Source of the DNA: Planctomycetota bacterium
GTDB taxonomy: Bacteria > Planctomycetota > UBA1135 > JADKAF01
Length of the DNA: 64,000 nucleotides
Direction: 5' to 3'
NCBI GenBank assembly: GCA_016719295.1
Contig: JADKAF010000001.1
Span: forward strand, 6,448,001 to 6,512,000
Shown: in pieces, positions 26,229 through 34,119 of the stretch
Layout: every line of letters starts with the position of its first letter
Numbering within the stretch: position 1 is the stretch's first letter
Notes under the pieces: model-generated
Told to the model about the DNA's origin: nothing
What the model saw: only the letters and a program-made list of their open reading frames with translations
Database searches by the model: none
Translations under genes and position numbers: made by a program

Positions 26229-27479
26229 ATGCGCAAGCTGCTGCTGCTCTGGCTCGCTGCCTGGCCTCTATCACCCGCCTGGGCGCAGAACCCGCCGCTC
26301 GCCGAGCGCACGACGGCGACTCCCGAGTGGACGAGCGAACGCTTGGAGCAGCTCGTCGCGCCGATCGCGCTCTACTCCGACGGCGTGCTCGCCCAGGTTC
26401 TCATGGCCTCGACCTACCCGCTCGAGATCGTGCAGGCCTCGCGCTGGGTCGCCAAGAATCCGAAGCTCGGTGGTGCCGAGCTCGAGAAGGCGCTGAAGTC
26501 GCAGGACTGGGACCCGAGCGTGAAGTCGCTCTGCGGCCTCCGCGACGTCCTGCAGCAGATGAACGACAACCTCGACTGGACGCAGGACCTCGGAGACGCG
26601 TTCCTCGCCGAGAAGCAGAAGCTGATGGAAGCGGTGCAAGTCATGCGGCGCAAGGCGCTCGAGGCCGGCCAGCTCAAGTCGACCGACGAGCAGAAGGTGA
26701 GCGAGCAGGACGACCAGACCATCGTCGTCGAGCAGACCAGCACCGAGGTGGTGTACGTCCCGACCTATTACCCCTCGGTGGTCTACGGGAGCTGGACTTA
26801 TCCCTACTGGTATTACCCTCCGCTCTACGTGCCGCCGCCGCCGGGGAGACCTTGGTATGGCTTCGCGGCCGGCGTGGTCTGGGGTGCCGCGATCTGGGGC
26901 GGCTGCCATTGGAACTCGGGCCACTGCGACGTCGACATCGACGTCGACCACCACAATGAATGGACCGCGAAGGTCGATCGCGAAGCGGCGGCCAATCGCA
27001 TCGAGGGCCGCCAGGGACAGCGAGGGGAATGGGCGCACAGCGCCGAGCATCGCAAGGGAGCCGCGTACAGCGACGCGCGGGTCGCGCAGCGCTACGGGGG
27101 CTCCGCCGGCCAGGCGCGCGTCACGCGCGAGCAGGCTCGCGGTCAGGCCGGCCAGGCGACCCAGCGTCCCGCCGGGACGAGCGCTACGCGCGACGTGGCT
27201 CCCGATCGCAGCGCGGCTCGCTCCGGGTCTCGTGCTTCCACGGGAGCTGCTCCGGCGGCCAGCACGCGCACCACGGGTTCGCGCACGGGCAGCTTCAGCG
27301 GCTCCGGAGCCAGCAATCTGGATCGAGCGAGCAGCACCCGCGGAGCGACGTCGCGCACCTCCAGCGCGAGCAGCACGGGTACCACGCGGAGCACGAGTGC
27401 TTCGCGGAGCAGCGGAGCGATACGCAGCAGCGGTGGGATGCGGAGCGGCGGCGGTGGCCGTGGCGGAGGTCGCCGCTGA
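26229..27479 (+). CDS. DUF3300 domain-containing secreted protein
   Basis: This 416-residue protein has a clear signal peptide cleaved after AWA. The DUF3300 core runs from about residue 34 to 250 (LEQLVAPIALYSDGVLAQVL, MASTYPLEIVQASRW, and the Tyr/Pro-rich stretch VVYVPTYYPSVVYGSWTYPY). The C-terminal third is low-complexity Ser/Thr/Arg/Gly ending in a Gly-Arg run. DUF3300 proteins are frequently encoded next to DUF2950 proteins, as here with an 18-base gap, suggesting one periplasmic module. The molecular function is unknown. Confidence 0.93.
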   Translation: MRKLLLLWLAAWPLSPAWAQNPPLAERTTATPEWTSERLEQLVAPIALYSDGVLAQVLMASTYPLEIVQASRWVAKNPKLGGAELEKALKSQDWDPSVKSLCGLRDVLQQMNDNLDWTQDLGDAFLAEKQKLMEAVQVMRRKALEAGQLKSTDEQKVSEQDDQTIVVEQTSTEVVYVPTYYPSVVYGSWTYPYWYYPPLYVPPPPGRPWYGFAAGVVWGAAIWGGCHWNSGHCDVDIDVDHHNEWTAKVDREAAANRIEGRQGQRGEWAHSAEHRKGAAYSDARVAQRYGGSAGQARVTREQARGQAGQATQRPAGTSATRDVAPDRSAARSGSRASTGAAPAASTRTTGSRTGSFSGSGASNLDRASSTRGATSRTSSASSTGTTRSTSASRSSGAIRSSGGMRSGGGGRGGGRR

Positions 27480-27497
27480 GCGGCGGAGGGACGATCG

Positions 27498-28400
27498 ATG
27501 AACCGAACTTGCAGCACCATCTTCTCCATTCTCGCTTCGATCTTCGCGGGCTGTGCGGCGACCGAGGCTCCGCGCTTCGCGACGCCGGAGCTGGCGATGA
27601 AGGCGATCGCGGACGCAGGCTCCGATCAGGAGCTTGCGGAGCGTCTCCTCGGCGACGGCGGCTTCGAGCTGCTCCGCTCCGGCGACGACGTCGCCGATCG
27701 GGAAGATCTGGCCCGCGTTCGAGAGATGATCGGCGAGAAGATCGTCTTCGAGCAGCTCGGAGAGGACGTCACCGTGGCGATGCTGGGCCCCGATGGCTGG
27801 GAGTTCCCGATCCCGCTCCTGCAGGATGAGAAGGGCTGGAGCTTCGATGTCGAGGCCGGTCGCGAAGAGGTCCTCGCGCGCCGCATCGGACGCAACGAGC
27901 TCTCGACGATCGCCACCTTGCGCGAGCTCGTCCTGGCGCAGCGCGAATACGCGAGCGTCGGTCGCGATGGGAAGCCGCGCGCGTTCGCCCAGAAGCTCTG
28001 GAGCGACGAAGGCCAGCACGACGGGCTCTATTGGCCTACGAGCGAAGCAGAGCCGCCGAGCCCGGTGGGCGAGCTCCTCGCGCGCGCGGCGCACGAGGGC
28101 TACCGTCGAAGTGAGGAAGGACCCGTGCCCTACCACGGCTATCACTATCGCCTGCTGCGTGCGCAAGGCGCTGCGGCTCCCGGCGGCGCGAAGAGCTTCC
28201 TCGACGCGCAGGGCCACCTCGTCGCGGGCTTCGCCGTGCTCGCGTGGCCGGCGACCTACGACAACTCCGGCGTGATGAGCTTCGTCGTGAGCCATCACGG
28301 CATCGTGTTCGAGCGCGACCTCGGTCCGGACACGGATGCGCGCGCCCGGGCGATCGAAGCGTACGATCCCGGCGACGGCTGGGAGCCCTGCATCGACTGA
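27498..28400 (+). CDS. DUF2950 family lipoprotein
   Basis: This 300-residue protein has a signal sequence with a Cys at position 19 (IFAGCAAT), so it is probably a lipoprotein. The DUF2950 hallmarks are visible: the N-terminal FATPELAMKAIADA, the middle ELVLAQREYAS, the PVPYHGYHYRLLRAQG region and the C-terminal GVMSFVVSHHGIVFERDLG. It directly follows the DUF3300 gene, the usual family arrangement. Function is not established. Confidence 0.93.
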   Translation: MNRTCSTIFSILASIFAGCAATEAPRFATPELAMKAIADAGSDQELAERLLGDGGFELLRSGDDVADREDLARVREMIGEKIVFEQLGEDVTVAMLGPDGWEFPIPLLQDEKGWSFDVEAGREEVLARRIGRNELSTIATLRELVLAQREYASVGRDGKPRAFAQKLWSDEGQHDGLYWPTSEAEPPSPVGELLARAAHEGYRRSEEGPVPYHGYHYRLLRAQGAAAPGGAKSFLDAQGHLVAGFAVLAWPATYDNSGVMSFVVSHHGIVFERDLGPDTDARARAIEAYDPGDGWEPCID

Positions 28401-28434
28401 GCGCCGCGCCATTGCCCTTGGGCCGACTTCGTCC

Positions 28435-29493
28435 ATGTCCGAGATCCAATACCGCACGGAGCGGCCTCTCCGCCGTATGTTGCGCGTCCATCATCCCGCC
28501 GGTGCGGGCGAGGTCGTGCTGCGCACCGAGCTCGACTGGGAGCTGGATCTACTCCCGGTGGAGCTGAGCGAGGGCGGCACCGTGGCCTCGTTCCAGATCG
28601 AGGTCGCACGGCCCTTCCTCTACTTCAAGCCTTGCTTGCGAGCGGCGGACGGATCGCTGTGCTGGTCCGTCGGTCCGAACTTGCTCGCCGTGATGACGCA
28701 GAGCACCACGGCCGAGGTCTATCCGCAGTTCACGGGCACTGATCGCGGCAGCTTCGATCCCGTGGTCGAGCTCGATTCCGCCATCCTCGGCCGCAGGCAT
28801 CGCTTGCGCGTGTATCTCCCGCCGGGATACGCCGAGAATCCGCTGCGACGCTACCCGGTCGTCTACATGCAGGACGGGAAGAACCTCTTCTTCCCGGACG
28901 AGGCGTTCCTAGGCGCCGAGTGGAAAGTCGACGCCGCCCTCGAGCTGCTCGACGCGGCGTGCGCCGCCGATCGCGCCATCGTGATCGGCATCTACTCGGG
29001 CGATCGCCTGCGCGAGTACACGAAGCCCGGCTACGAGGATTACGCGCGCTCGATCGTCGAGGAGGTGAAGCCTTCGATCGACCGAGCGTATCGCACGCTC
29101 GCGTCGGCAGCGGAGACCGCGGTCTGCGGCTCCTCCCTCGGGGGCGTCGTCTCGTTCTTCATGGCCTGGCAGTACCCGCAGGTCTTCGGCGGCGCCCTTT
29201 GCATGTCGAGCACCTTCTCCGTGCACGACGATCTGATCGATCGCGTGCTGGCCGAGCCGCGCTGCCCAGCGAAGTTCTATCTCGACAGCGGATGGCCCGG
29301 TGACAACTACGAGGTCACGTTGGCGATGGCGCTGGCCCTCAGCGAGCGCGGCTATCGCGCCCGCGAGGACTTCATGCACCTCGTCTTCCCGCTGGACGAG
29401 CACAGCGAGCAGGACTGGGGGCGGCGGCTCCACGTCCCGCTGCAGCTCGCGCTCGGGCGTCCTGCGATCGCTCGTCGCGGGCGCTATGTGTGA
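28435..29493 (+). CDS. esterase D-like alpha/beta hydrolase
   Basis: ATG 28435 gives 352 residues. An N-terminal beta domain of about 110 residues, possibly carbohydrate-binding-like, precedes an alpha/beta hydrolase of the putative esterase family (RLRVYLPPGYAENPLRRYPV, VVYMQDGKNLFF). The nucleophile elbow is GSSLGG, the acid is probably in LDSGWPGD and the His in LDEHSEQDW. It lacks an obvious signal peptide, so a cytoplasmic location is likely. Such enzymes hydrolyse esters of siderophores, glycans or S-formylglutathione; the substrate is not evident. It is followed 87 bases on by the SulP transporter. Confidence 0.88.
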   Translation: MSEIQYRTERPLRRMLRVHHPAGAGEVVLRTELDWELDLLPVELSEGGTVASFQIEVARPFLYFKPCLRAADGSLCWSVGPNLLAVMTQSTTAEVYPQFTGTDRGSFDPVVELDSAILGRRHRLRVYLPPGYAENPLRRYPVVYMQDGKNLFFPDEAFLGAEWKVDAALELLDAACAADRAIVIGIYSGDRLREYTKPGYEDYARSIVEEVKPSIDRAYRTLASAAETAVCGSSLGGVVSFFMAWQYPQVFGGALCMSSTFSVHDDLIDRVLAEPRCPAKFYLDSGWPGDNYEVTLAMALALSERGYRAREDFMHLVFPLDEHSEQDWGRRLHVPLQLALGRPAIARRGRYV

Positions 29494-29580
29494 TCGCGCC
29501 GGCGTGGATCGCACCGGCATCCCCTTACTCGATCTCCATGTTCCCGCCGGCACGATGGCCCTGAGCTCCCGGTGACAAGA

Positions 29581-31257
29581 ATGCACGACGCGTCCGACGC
29601 CACCCCGGTCACTGCTCCGCATAAAACCGGAGCGCTACGCGACGTGCTGGCCGGGCTCTCCGCTGCGACCGTCGTCGTGCCGAAGGCGATGGCCTACGCG
29701 ACGATCGCGAGCCTGCCCGTCGCGGTGGGCCTCTACACGGCCTGCATTCCCGTAGTGGTCTATGCTCTGCTCGGCACCTCGCAGGTGCTGAGCGTGAGCT
29801 CGACCACGACCTTGGCCGTGCTCTCCGGAGCGGCGCTCGGTCAAACGGCCGCCAGCGGCAACGCGCCTCTCCTGCTGACCTCCGCGGCGACCCTGACGGT
29901 GCTGGTGGGAGTGGTGCTCGTCTTCGCGGCGCTGCTGCGCCTCGGGTTCCTGGCGAGCTTCATGTCCGTGCCTGTGCTGACGGGCTTCAAGGCGGGCATC
30001 GGCTTCGTGATCCTCCTCGACCAGGTTCCGAAGCTGCTGGGCTTGCACTACGCCAAGGCGGGTTTCTTTCCGGATCTGGCGAGCTTGGCGGGGCATCTGC
30101 CGGAGCTCTCCTGGCTCACCTTGGTGGTGGCCTCCGCGAGCGTGATCGTCTTGCTCGCGACGGAGCGCTGGGTCCCACGAGCGCCCGCGCCGCTCGTGGC
30201 GGTCGGTGGCGGCATCCTCGCTTCGTGGGCGCTGGGGTTGTCGGAGCATCACGTGTCCATCGTGGGAGCGATCCCGCAGGGGATCCCATCGCTGAGCTTG
30301 CCCAGCTTCGAGCTCGTCGCGGCGCTCCTGCCCAGCGCGCTCGGCATCGCGCTGATGAGCTTCACCGAGTCGATCGCCGCGGGGCGAGCGTTTCGGGTGC
30401 CGAGCGATCCACCGATCGAGTCCAACCGCGAGCTGCTCGCGACGGGCGCGGCCAACATCGCGGGAGCGTTCTTGGGGTCGATGCCCGCCGGCGGCGGAAC
30501 CTCTCAGACCTCGGTCGTTCGGCAGGCGGGTGGGGCGAGTCGGGCGGCGGGCTTCGCAACCGCGCTCGTCGCGTTGGCGACGATGCTGCTGCTCGCTCCT
30601 CTGCTCGGTCTGCTCCCCCAGGCAACGCTGGCCGCCATCGTCATCGTCTACTCGATGAGCCTCATCCAGCCGAAGGAGTTCGTGGCCATTCGCCGGGTGC
30701 GGATGCTGGAGTTCCGCTGGGCGCTGGCCGCTTTTGCCGGAGTGCTGCTCTTCGGCACGCTCCAGGGCATCTTGATCGCCATCCTGGTGTCGATGATCAG
30801 CTTGATCAGCCAGACGACGAACCCGCGCGTCTCCGTCATCGCGCGCAAGCGCGGCGCCGATGTCCTGCGCCCCCTGTCCGAAGAGCATCCCGACGATGAG
30901 CTCTTCGGAGGACTGCTCATCATCCGTCCGGAGGGGAGCATCTACTTCGCGAACGCCGAGAACATCCGCGAGCAAGTGCAGGCGCTCGTGGCGCAGCATC
31001 ACCCCGAGGTCGTCGCGATGGACATGAGCCGCGTCCCGGATCTGGAATACTCCGGGCTGCACCTCATCCACGAGGCCGAGAATCGTCAGGTCAAGGGCGG
31101 CCCGACGTGGTGGCTGGTGGGGCTCAACCCGCGTGTGCTGCAGGCCGTGCGGCGCTCGGGGCTCGCGGATCGCTTCGGCCGAGAGCGAATGCTGTTCAAT
31201 GCGCGCGCGGCGATCGCGCGCTACCAAGAGCTGAAGGCCGGCGAAACCCGAGCCTGA
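29581..31257 (+). CDS. SulP/SLC26 family anion transporter with STAS domain
   Basis: ATG 29581 is preferred over the GTG at 29572; the product is 558 residues. Twelve to fourteen hydrophobic segments fill residues 20-430, including the family signature region LPVAVGLYTACIPVVVYALL, then SMPAGGGTSQTSV. A C-terminal STAS domain (from about 440) has DMSRVPDLEYSG. Usual substrates are sulfate, bicarbonate or related anions, and the specificity is not readable. No sulfate-assimilation genes lie nearby; a carbonic-anhydrase partner was also not seen. The gene ends at a hairpin shared with the convergent metallophosphoesterase. Confidence 0.93.
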   Translation: MHDASDATPVTAPHKTGALRDVLAGLSAATVVVPKAMAYATIASLPVAVGLYTACIPVVVYALLGTSQVLSVSSTTTLAVLSGAALGQTAASGNAPLLLTSAATLTVLVGVVLVFAALLRLGFLASFMSVPVLTGFKAGIGFVILLDQVPKLLGLHYAKAGFFPDLASLAGHLPELSWLTLVVASASVIVLLATERWVPRAPAPLVAVGGGILASWALGLSEHHVSIVGAIPQGIPSLSLPSFELVAALLPSALGIALMSFTESIAAGRAFRVPSDPPIESNRELLATGAANIAGAFLGSMPAGGGTSQTSVVRQAGGASRAAGFATALVALATMLLLAPLLGLLPQATLAAIVIVYSMSLIQPKEFVAIRRVRMLEFRWALAAFAGVLLFGTLQGILIAILVSMISLISQTTNPRVSVIARKRGADVLRPLSEEHPDDELFGGLLIIRPEGSIYFANAENIREQVQALVAQHHPEVVAMDMSRVPDLEYSGLHLIHEAENRQVKGGPTWWLVGLNPRVLQAVRRSGLADRFGRERMLFNARAAIARYQELKAGETRA

Positions 31258-31290
31258 GCTCGACGCGCGCGCGTCGAGCGTCGGTCAGGC
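31252..31290. terminator. hairpin between convergent genes
   Basis: A nested inverted repeat lies across the stops of the SulP and metallophosphoesterase genes. The inner stem GCTCGACGC pairs with GCGTCGAGC around a 4-base loop, and the outer GCCTGA pairs with TCAGGC with a 5-base bulge. There is no T tract, so it is at best an atypical bidirectional terminator. Confidence 0.45.
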
Positions 31291-31950
31291 TTCGAGCACG
31301 CGCTCGCAGCGCCGTGTTTCGGGCTCGTAGTCGAAGACGAGGGGCGCCTGCGTCGGCTCGTAGCCCAGCGTGCAGATGCACGCGTTGGCGTAGGTGATGC
31401 CGTTCTCCACGAAGACGCCGTGGTCTTCGTGGATGTGGCCGAAGACGTGCAAGGATGGGCGCGTTCGTCCCACCGCCTCGAGCAGGTCGGCGCAGCCGAC
31501 GCGCTCACCGCGCCGCACGCGATCACCGAAGCCGAGCGGGGGACCGTGCGTCACGAGGACATCGAGGCCGCTCGGGATGAGGTTCCACTTCGCGCGGATC
31601 TCCTCGCCTCGGCGCAGGTTGAACGCCCAGCCGAAGAACCACGGTTGCCACGGGCTGCCGTAGATCCGGAGCCCCGCGACCAAGGCCTCGCGATCGCGGA
31701 GGTAGGTGATGCCGTCCAGCATCGGCTCCGCGAGCCCTGGGTCGTCCTGCAGGCACCAGTCGTGATTGCCGGCGATCAGGACCTTCTCGCGATGCGGCAG
31801 CGAGCGGAGGAACGCGGCCGCGGCGGCGAGCTCACGCAGCGTACCTCGGTTCAAGAGGTCGCCGGCGTGAATGAGCACGTCGCCGTCGGGGACGCGGAGC
31901 TCTTCGTGCAGCGTGTGCGTGTCGCTGAGCAGGACGAGCCGGATCGACAT
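31285..31950 (-). CDS. metallophosphoesterase
   Basis: This 221-residue calcineurin-like phosphoesterase has all metal-binding motifs: SDTH near residue 9, HAGD, GNHDW, THGPP and GHIH. It is most like the small single-domain phosphodiesterases related to the YfcE and 239AB families. It has no signal peptide, so it should be cytoplasmic. The substrate, a phosphodiester, is not known. It is convergent with the SulP transporter and is followed upstream by an unrelated secreted protein. Confidence 0.92.
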   Translation of the reverse strand: MSIRLVLLSDTHTLHEELRVPDGDVLIHAGDLLNRGTLRELAAAAAFLRSLPHREKVLIAGNHDWCLQDDPGLAEPMLDGITYLRDREALVAGLRIYGSPWQPWFFGWAFNLRRGEEIRAKWNLIPSGLDVLVTHGPPLGFGDRVRRGERVGCADLLEAVGRTRPSLHVFGHIHEDHGVFVENGITYANACICTLGYEPTQAPLVFDYEPETRRCERVLEA

Positions 31951-31989
31951 GTAGGAATCCCCGACGCCCGCGAGGGCGCCGGGAATCCC

Positions 31990-32775
31990 TCAGCGCGTGT
32001 TGCGAGCGGCCTTCAGAAACGCAGCGTAGCGCGCGTGAGCTATGCTGCCCAGCACGGCGGCTGCAGCGCCTTCCAGCTCGGCTCGTTTCGCTCCTGCGAG
32101 ATCCAGGAAGTGCGAGCAGCGCTCGATGAGGTGCTGTCGTGCCTCGATGAGATCGCGGATCCGGCGGAACTCTTTCACGGCCAGGGCGCGCTGGTCCTGC
32201 GCGCGGATGACCGCTTCGGTGCTCACCGATTCTCCCGGGGCCTCCCCCGCGCTCTCGCGCCGCAGGAACTCGTCGAGCGGTGGGACCGCGGTCGCTTGAT
32301 CCGGGAGTGTGGGGTCGAGGAGCGGGATCAACCCCTTCCAGCACTGCTCCAACGCCCCGCGGCAAGCATCCGCGTCCATCTCTCGGGAGGGAGAGGAGCG
32401 CATGGCATGCACTTCCTCCGCATAGGAGAGCGCTACGTGCACATTGGCGCGCTCCTGGGCTTCGAGCGGTTGGGCGAGAGCCAAGAGGGAGAACTCGATG
32501 CAACGCTCGGGAGTGCGCAACCCGTCTTGCGAGTAGACCAGGACGAGCTGGTAGTAGATGCGCGCCGCGTCGCGTGGCTCGAGATAGCTGCGCAGCAGCG
32601 CGCGGCACTGATCCTCGAGCTCGGCGCTGGGTGTATCGCGCCCATTGCGGCGAGCGTCGATCGCCGTGAGGGCGCGATCCAAGGCGCTCGGAGGATTGTT
32701 CTCCTGCGCTTCTATGTTCGTCGTCAGCGCGGCGAAGAGCAACGCGCCGATCGTAGCCGGTAGATTGAGAGACAT
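31990..32775 (-). CDS. secreted protein of unknown function
   Basis: This 261-residue protein has a good signal peptide (MSLNLPATIGALLFAALTT, cleavage near EAQ). The remainder is mostly helical with several Cys and resembles tetratricopeptide-like helix pairs (DAARIYYQLVLVYSQDGL; ERANVHVALSYAEEVHAM), though no strict TPR motif is met. An unusually strong Shine-Dalgarno sequence, AAGGAGGT at 32780-32787, sits 4 bases before the start and fixes it. It is 44 bases downstream of the next secreted protein on the same strand, so they may be co-transcribed. Confidence 0.7.
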   Translation of the reverse strand: MSLNLPATIGALLFAALTTNIEAQENNPPSALDRALTAIDARRNGRDTPSAELEDQCRALLRSYLEPRDAARIYYQLVLVYSQDGLRTPERCIEFSLLALAQPLEAQERANVHVALSYAEEVHAMRSSPSREMDADACRGALEQCWKGLIPLLDPTLPDQATAVPPLDEFLRRESAGEAPGESVSTEAVIRAQDQRALAVKEFRRIRDLIEARQHLIERCSHFLDLAGAKRAELEGAAAAVLGSIAHARYAAFLKAARNTR

Positions 32776-32819
32776 GACGACCTCCTTCTGTGGGTGTAGT
32801 GATCGAGGATGCTCGAGGT

Positions 32820-33932
32820 TCAGCGGAACGGACCCATCGCTCCCGTGGAACTCCCTCCAGCCCCGGTGAAGCGGAGCTGCGCGCGACCGCGGACTTGGCC
32901 GACTCCGTCGCCTTCGAACAAGGTGCCGAAATTTCGGGAGCCTCTCGCGACCCAGTTCGAGTCTTCGTTGCGAAACTCCAGCGTCGTCAGCCGTTGCGAC
33001 CAGAGGGCCAGGTAAGTGGAGCTTCCTTGTGGGCGCAGCTTGTAGATGGGTTCCAAGATCGCGGTGGTGTCAGTGCCCCACCATGCCCACAACTCGACTT
33101 TGTTCTCGCAGCTGACGGGGAGCGTCCAGTACTCCAGGGGGCGCGTCGAGACGTTTCCGTTGTGCCAGAGCGTGGTCTGCGGATCGAGGCGAACTCGCAG
33201 AGTAGCCTCCTCGAACGAGACATTCGTCGGCTGAGCGATGACGTCGAAGACCCCGCGAACGCCCATGCGCGAAGTCCCCGGGAGCCCCGGCGGTTCATCG
33301 CGCTTCCAGGTGTAGTTGACGGTGGTCGGCTCGATCGAGTTGAAGCCGATCTCGCAGATGTGGCCGTCGAGCTCGCCGATGAGCTTGTGGGGTGTTGCGA
33401 ACGCGGCGGCGTAGAGCGTCGTGCTGGGGTTGAAGAGCGCGGTCAGGAAGCCGCGGTTGTCCACGCTCCAGTGCAGCGAGATCGCCGGGATCGTGCGGAT
33501 CCTGACGCGCTCGTCGATCCCCAGCTGGCGCCGGTCACGCGGAGTCGGAAGAGCGCACTCCGTCTCCGTCTCGATGCCGTAGACGGTGAACTGCGTGGCC
33601 AGTGCCCCCGTAGGCTGTCCGGTTCGAGAGTCGTAGAAGAACGCCGAGAACTCCAAGGTGTCGGTCGGCGTACCTGGCTGTACGGTGTACTGATACCAGA
33701 AGCTCGGCCAGCGACCGGAAGCGACGAAGTAGATCGGAACCCCGCCTTGGCTGTAGTAGACGAGGGCGTACTCGTAGGTGTTGAGGGAGACGCGCAGGTT
33801 GACCACGCCTCCGCTGGGGGAGTAGACGGCTCGCGGAGTGATCGTCAGCGAGCGCGCCTCAGGCTCCTGCGCGAACGTATCGCCGGTGAGCGCGGCAAGC
33901 GCGAGGAGCGCGCTCAAGGTCAAGACTCTCAT
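32820..33932 (-). CDS. secreted beta-rich protein of unknown function
   Basis: ATG 33932 is preferred because GAGGT precedes it; ATG 33947 has no ribosome-binding site. The 370-residue product has a signal peptide (MRVLTLSALLALAALTG, cleaved near TFAQ). The mature protein is rich in beta strands and aromatic residues with repeated YWTLPV- and WYQYTVQPG-like stretches, suggesting Ig-like or jelly-roll domains. I recognise no family. It appears to be in one transcript with the downstream 261-residue secreted protein. Confidence 0.65.
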   Translation of the reverse strand: MRVLTLSALLALAALTGDTFAQEPEARSLTITPRAVYSPSGGVVNLRVSLNTYEYALVYYSQGGVPIYFVASGRWPSFWYQYTVQPGTPTDTLEFSAFFYDSRTGQPTGALATQFTVYGIETETECALPTPRDRRQLGIDERVRIRTIPAISLHWSVDNRGFLTALFNPSTTLYAAAFATPHKLIGELDGHICEIGFNSIEPTTVNYTWKRDEPPGLPGTSRMGVRGVFDVIAQPTNVSFEEATLRVRLDPQTTLWHNGNVSTRPLEYWTLPVSCENKVELWAWWGTDTTAILEPIYKLRPQGSSTYLALWSQRLTTLEFRNEDSNWVARGSRNFGTLFEGDGVGQVRGRAQLRFTGAGGSSTGAMGPFR

Positions 33933-34119
33933 GGTCGACCTCTGCATGGAGGGGAACAGTGGAGCGAGCTCCGGGATCGGAGCTCGACGTCACATAGTCT
34001 CCATGCGCGATGAGCGCGTCGGATGCCCCGTAGGGCGAAGTGCCCTGTGACCTGAGTTCGTAAAGCAGCGGTTCGCCCTGGCTCTTGGCTCTTTGGGGCC
34101 ACCGCCGCCGACGTACGGA

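Noticed and set aside
33933..34119. tRNA or riboswitch in the 187-base gap upstream of the secreted protein gene
   Set aside because: No cloverleaf arms, no CCA-type end and no known riboswitch core could be recognised.
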